A model generated the notes under the pieces. The model saw nothing but the letters and a program-made list of their open reading frames with translations. It made no database searches and was not told the origin of the DNA. Positions 48,998-50,901 of a stretch of 50,901 nt of DNA are shown piece after piece. The stretch is from Labilithrix sp. (GTDB lineage Bacteria > Myxococcota_A > Polyangia > Polyangiales > Polyangiaceae), in NCBI GenBank assembly GCA_019637105.1, contig JAHBWF010000040.1:1-50901 (forward strand). The letters run 5' to 3'. The position numbers and the translations under genes were made by a program. The number at the start of each line of letters is the position of its first letter. Within the stretch, counting starts at the first letter, position 1.

Positions 48998-49148
48998 CGG
49001 TGCGGCTCGCGCCCGCCTGCACGGACGAGGTGCCGGCGTCGTTCGGCACCGGCGCGAGGATCCTCCGCCCCAACCGTGACGGTGCGGCTCGATGACGAGG
49101 TGCCGTGTCGTTCGCACCGGCGCGAGGATCCTCCGCCCATCCGTGACG
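48927..49148 (+). repeat. Imperfect tandem triplication at the stress-protein 3' end
   Basis: Copy 1 starts at 48927 (inside the coding end), copy 2 at 49009 (82 bp later) with the same gcgcccgcctgcac start, and a shorter copy 3 begins with gacgagg at 49094. The first copy encodes the last residues of the protein and its stop; the later copies are noncoding and diverged. Confidence 0.85.
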
Positions 49149-49290
49149 AAGTGCCTGTAGGTTCGGTCGGAACGCGCGCTACACACGCCGTGCAGCTGTG
49201 TACGTCGCCCCGGAAGAGCGGGGTCTTCCGGGGCACGAGCCTCACGCTCGCGGGTCTCCGCTCGAGCTTCGCGCTCGCGGGGTCAGCCCG

Positions 49291-50499
49291 TCAGCGGACT
49301 CCCGCGCAGCGAGTCGTGTACTTGAAGATGCCGTCCTCGGCGGTGATGAAGACCGTCTTGTCGTCCGCGCCGCCGAACGCAACGCCCGTCGGGCGCTGGT
49401 CCGCGAAGACGATCTGACCGAGGAGCTGACCGGCCTTGTCGTAGACCTCGACGCGCCCGGAGTTCGCATCGCCCGCAGAGGCCTCGGCGACCCAGATGTT
49501 GCCCGCCTTGTCGACCGCGAGGCCGTCCGGCGGAGCCAGCGTCGTGATGAAGTTGGCGGTCGTGAGCGTCACCGTCCCGGCGGCCGCGACGGCGTACTTG
49601 CGGATGCGGAGCGCGTCGGTGTTCGAGACGTAGAGCGTCGAATCGTCGTCCGTGAGCGCGATGCCGTTGAGGCGGTTGACCGCGTTCGCGTTGAAGGTCT
49701 CGATGCTCGTGACCACGCCCGCCGGCGAGACGCGGTAGAGGCCGGTCACGCCCGCGGGATCGCTCTGGTACTGCGGGTCCGTGAAGTAGATGTTGTTCGT
49801 GCCGCTGACGACGAGGTCGTTCGGGTTCGTCGAGCCCCCGATCGCCTGCGTCGTGCCCGCGGCGCCCGTCGCGAGGGTGGTCTTCGCGATCCCCGGCGCG
49901 GCACCCGCGAACGTCGTGAGCAGGTCCGTGGCCGTCGCCGCGTTGCCGATCGCGAGGGTATTCGTCGACGCCGAGCGAACGACCGTGGCCGCGCCGCCCG
50001 CCGCAGGCACGCGGTAGACCGCCGGCGGAGCCGAGTAGAGCTGCGAGAAGATGAGCGCACCGCCGTAGGCGTCGACCCACTGCGGTCCGTCGAAGAACGA
50101 CGTCGCGAGGTTGAGGCCGTTGATCGGGAGCTCCGTCACCTCTGCGGCCGGCACGTCGTAGCCGCCGGCTGGCGTCTGACCGTCCGCGGTCAGCGGGTTG
50201 CCGACGCAGCTCGGGTCGACGCCCGCGTCTCCGGCGTCGCCCGCGTCTCCGGCGTCGCCCGCATCTCCGGCGCCCGCGTCTCCGGCGTCGCCTGCATCTC
50301 CGGCGTCCGGCGTCGCCCCGTCACCGCCGGTGTCCTCGTTAGCGTCGGTCGTCGACGCCTCGTTCGCCGCGTCTTGACCGTCTCCCGCGTCCTCGTCGAT
50401 GACGTTGGGGTCGTCCGAAGAGTCGCTGCTCGAGCACGCGTACGCATAGAGAGCCAACGGAAGGATGGCGAAGGCGAGGGAGAGTCGACGGGTTCTCAT
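49291..50499 (-). CDS. SMP-30/gluconolactonase-like lipoprotein
   Basis: 402 residues from ATG 50499. MRTRRLSLAFAILPLALYAY to ACSSSD is a lipoprotein signal. Residues of about 30-100 are an Asp/Gly/Ala linker with repeats of GDA. The rest matches the SMP-30/gluconolactonase/LRE-like propeller: SFFDGPQWVDAYGGALIFSQ, NPNDLVVSGTNNIYFTDP, NGIALTDDDSTLYVSNT, DGLAVDKAGNIWVAEA and PTGVAFGGADDKTVFITAED. The Glu of the family's first metal ligand (normally in EGP) is not obvious here, and Asp/Asn ligands of the later strands (PNDL, DGLA) are present, so activity as a lactonase is uncertain. It is alone at the right end of the window, transcribed leftward, with a G-poor repeat tract upstream. Confidence 0.88.
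   Translation of the reverse strand: MRTRRLSLAFAILPLALYAYACSSSDSSDDPNVIDEDAGDGQDAANEASTTDANEDTGGDGATPDAGDAGDAGDAGAGDAGDAGDAGDAGDAGVDPSCVGNPLTADGQTPAGGYDVPAAEVTELPINGLNLATSFFDGPQWVDAYGGALIFSQLYSAPPAVYRVPAAGGAATVVRSASTNTLAIGNAATATDLLTTFAGAAPGIAKTTLATGAAGTTQAIGGSTNPNDLVVSGTNNIYFTDPQYQSDPAGVTGLYRVSPAGVVTSIETFNANAVNRLNGIALTDDDSTLYVSNTDALRIRKYAVAAAGTVTLTTANFITTLAPPDGLAVDKAGNIWVAEASAGDANSGRVEVYDKAGQLLGQIVFADQRPTGVAFGGADDKTVFITAEDGIFKYTTRCAGVR
50219..50310 (-). repeat. 9-bp tandem repeat coding GDA linker
   Basis: Repeats of about gcgtctccggc units (period 9, plus-strand view) encode the (Gly-Asp-Ala)n linker of the SMP-30-like lipoprotein. At least eight units are present and are nearly identical, so the array may vary in length between isolates. 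Confidence 0.85.
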
Positions 50500-50901
50500 T
50501 TAAGGGACCTCCGAGTCGACCACGTAGGCTAGCGGCGCGGTCCCTCTTCGAGAAGATCGAACACACCTCGCGCATCGATTTTCCGACCCGCAGGCTCTTC
50601 GACGTGTCGGCGCGTACGGCAGGCCCCCGCATTTCCGCGGCCCGCCACGGCTTCGCAGCCGCTACGACTCGCAGCCGCCACCACGGACGGCCGCCGCCAC
50701 CACGGACGGCCGCCGCCACCATCGACGGCTGGGTACGGAGCGCATGGACCAAGCCGACGGGACGCTCACGCTCCAAGCCACCTGAACACCCGCACCCCAA
50801 GCCGACTAAACGGCCCCCTCGCACCCGACCGCCCCCCAAGCTCCAACCCGACGGAACCACCCGCGCCCCCCCCCGACGCAACCCCCGCCCCCCCACCCCA
50901 C
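50500..50901. other. G-poor, C-rich region with short tandem repeats, no gene seen
   Basis: About 400 nt to the window edge. It holds a 19-bp unit (gccgccaccacggacggcc) three times at 50674-50730, then four degenerate copies starting ccaagc(cgac) at 50749, 50773, 50797 and 50836, the first three with period 24. The last 60 nt are almost free of A/T and strongly C-biased on the plus strand. Open frames here are not supported as genes. Confidence 0.6.

Noticed and set aside
50339-50896. Open frame of 185 codons on the minus strand at the right edge
   Set aside because: Its residues are Gly/Arg-rich from the repeat tract and its end overlaps the lipoprotein start in another frame.

Overview
The window is very GC-rich, with codons that almost always end in G or C. 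Its gene set points to a myxobacterium of the order Polyangiales (Labilithrix/Sandaracinus-like): membrane-anchored Ser/Thr kinases, many lipoproteins with Asp/Gly/Ala-rich linkers, an OmpA protein with thrombospondin type-3 repeats, cysteine-rich 'CGNG...EECDDGN...DGDGCS..C' (DUF4215) modules, and an LexA with a GTTCAG-type operator. The taxon is inferred from gene content only. I saw no rRNA, tRNA, CRISPR array, phage or insertion sequence.

Layout. 1-4245: two Ser/Thr kinases (the first runs off the left edge) around a GYGQPQQP-repeat membrane protein. 4570-8536: an M2 (ACE-like) peptidase lipoprotein, an orphan GspC-like protein and an aminotransferase. 8559-12005: a beta-barrel-like protein, then a coupled pair (DUF4398-like lipoprotein and TSP3/OmpA protein). 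12131-15231: lexA with a promoter, operator and start codon packed together, then trxB, a cNMP-binding protein and a triheme cytochrome whose signal peptide lies in another frame. 15296-19707: a FadL-type porin and a coupled pair (cupredoxin-like protein and a two-TM sensor-like protein). 19750-26579: a membrane metallophosphoesterase, an Hsp70-like ATPase, a VOC protein and a sugar-dehydrogenase/diheme cytochrome fusion. 26604-31432: a two-gene histidine-kinase operon in which one protein lacks the ATPase domain, and ruvB. 31606-37317: a DUF4328 membrane protein, a secreted protein with a threefold repeat, a ferritin-like protein and several lipoproteins.

The most striking region is 37585-46995, a tight minus-strand operon of four surface lipoproteins. 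Three are paralogs of about 910-925 residues, each with exactly five DUF4215 modules alternating with PPC-like beta domains. The fourth is a von Willebrand A protein with an intact MIDAS motif, encoded after the first paralog. Three of the genes are joined by 4-nt ATGA overlaps or a 14-nt gap. I infer a multi-component calcium- or metal-dependent surface system, perhaps adhesive; the function is not established by sequence.

The right end holds a VapBC-type toxin-antitoxin pair with a perfect 24-bp palindrome just before the antitoxin start, a universal stress protein with a Cys/His tail, an SMP-30-like lipoprotein and a G-poor repetitive tract. Short tandem duplications at gene ends recur (34769-34804, 47901-48040, 48927-49148).
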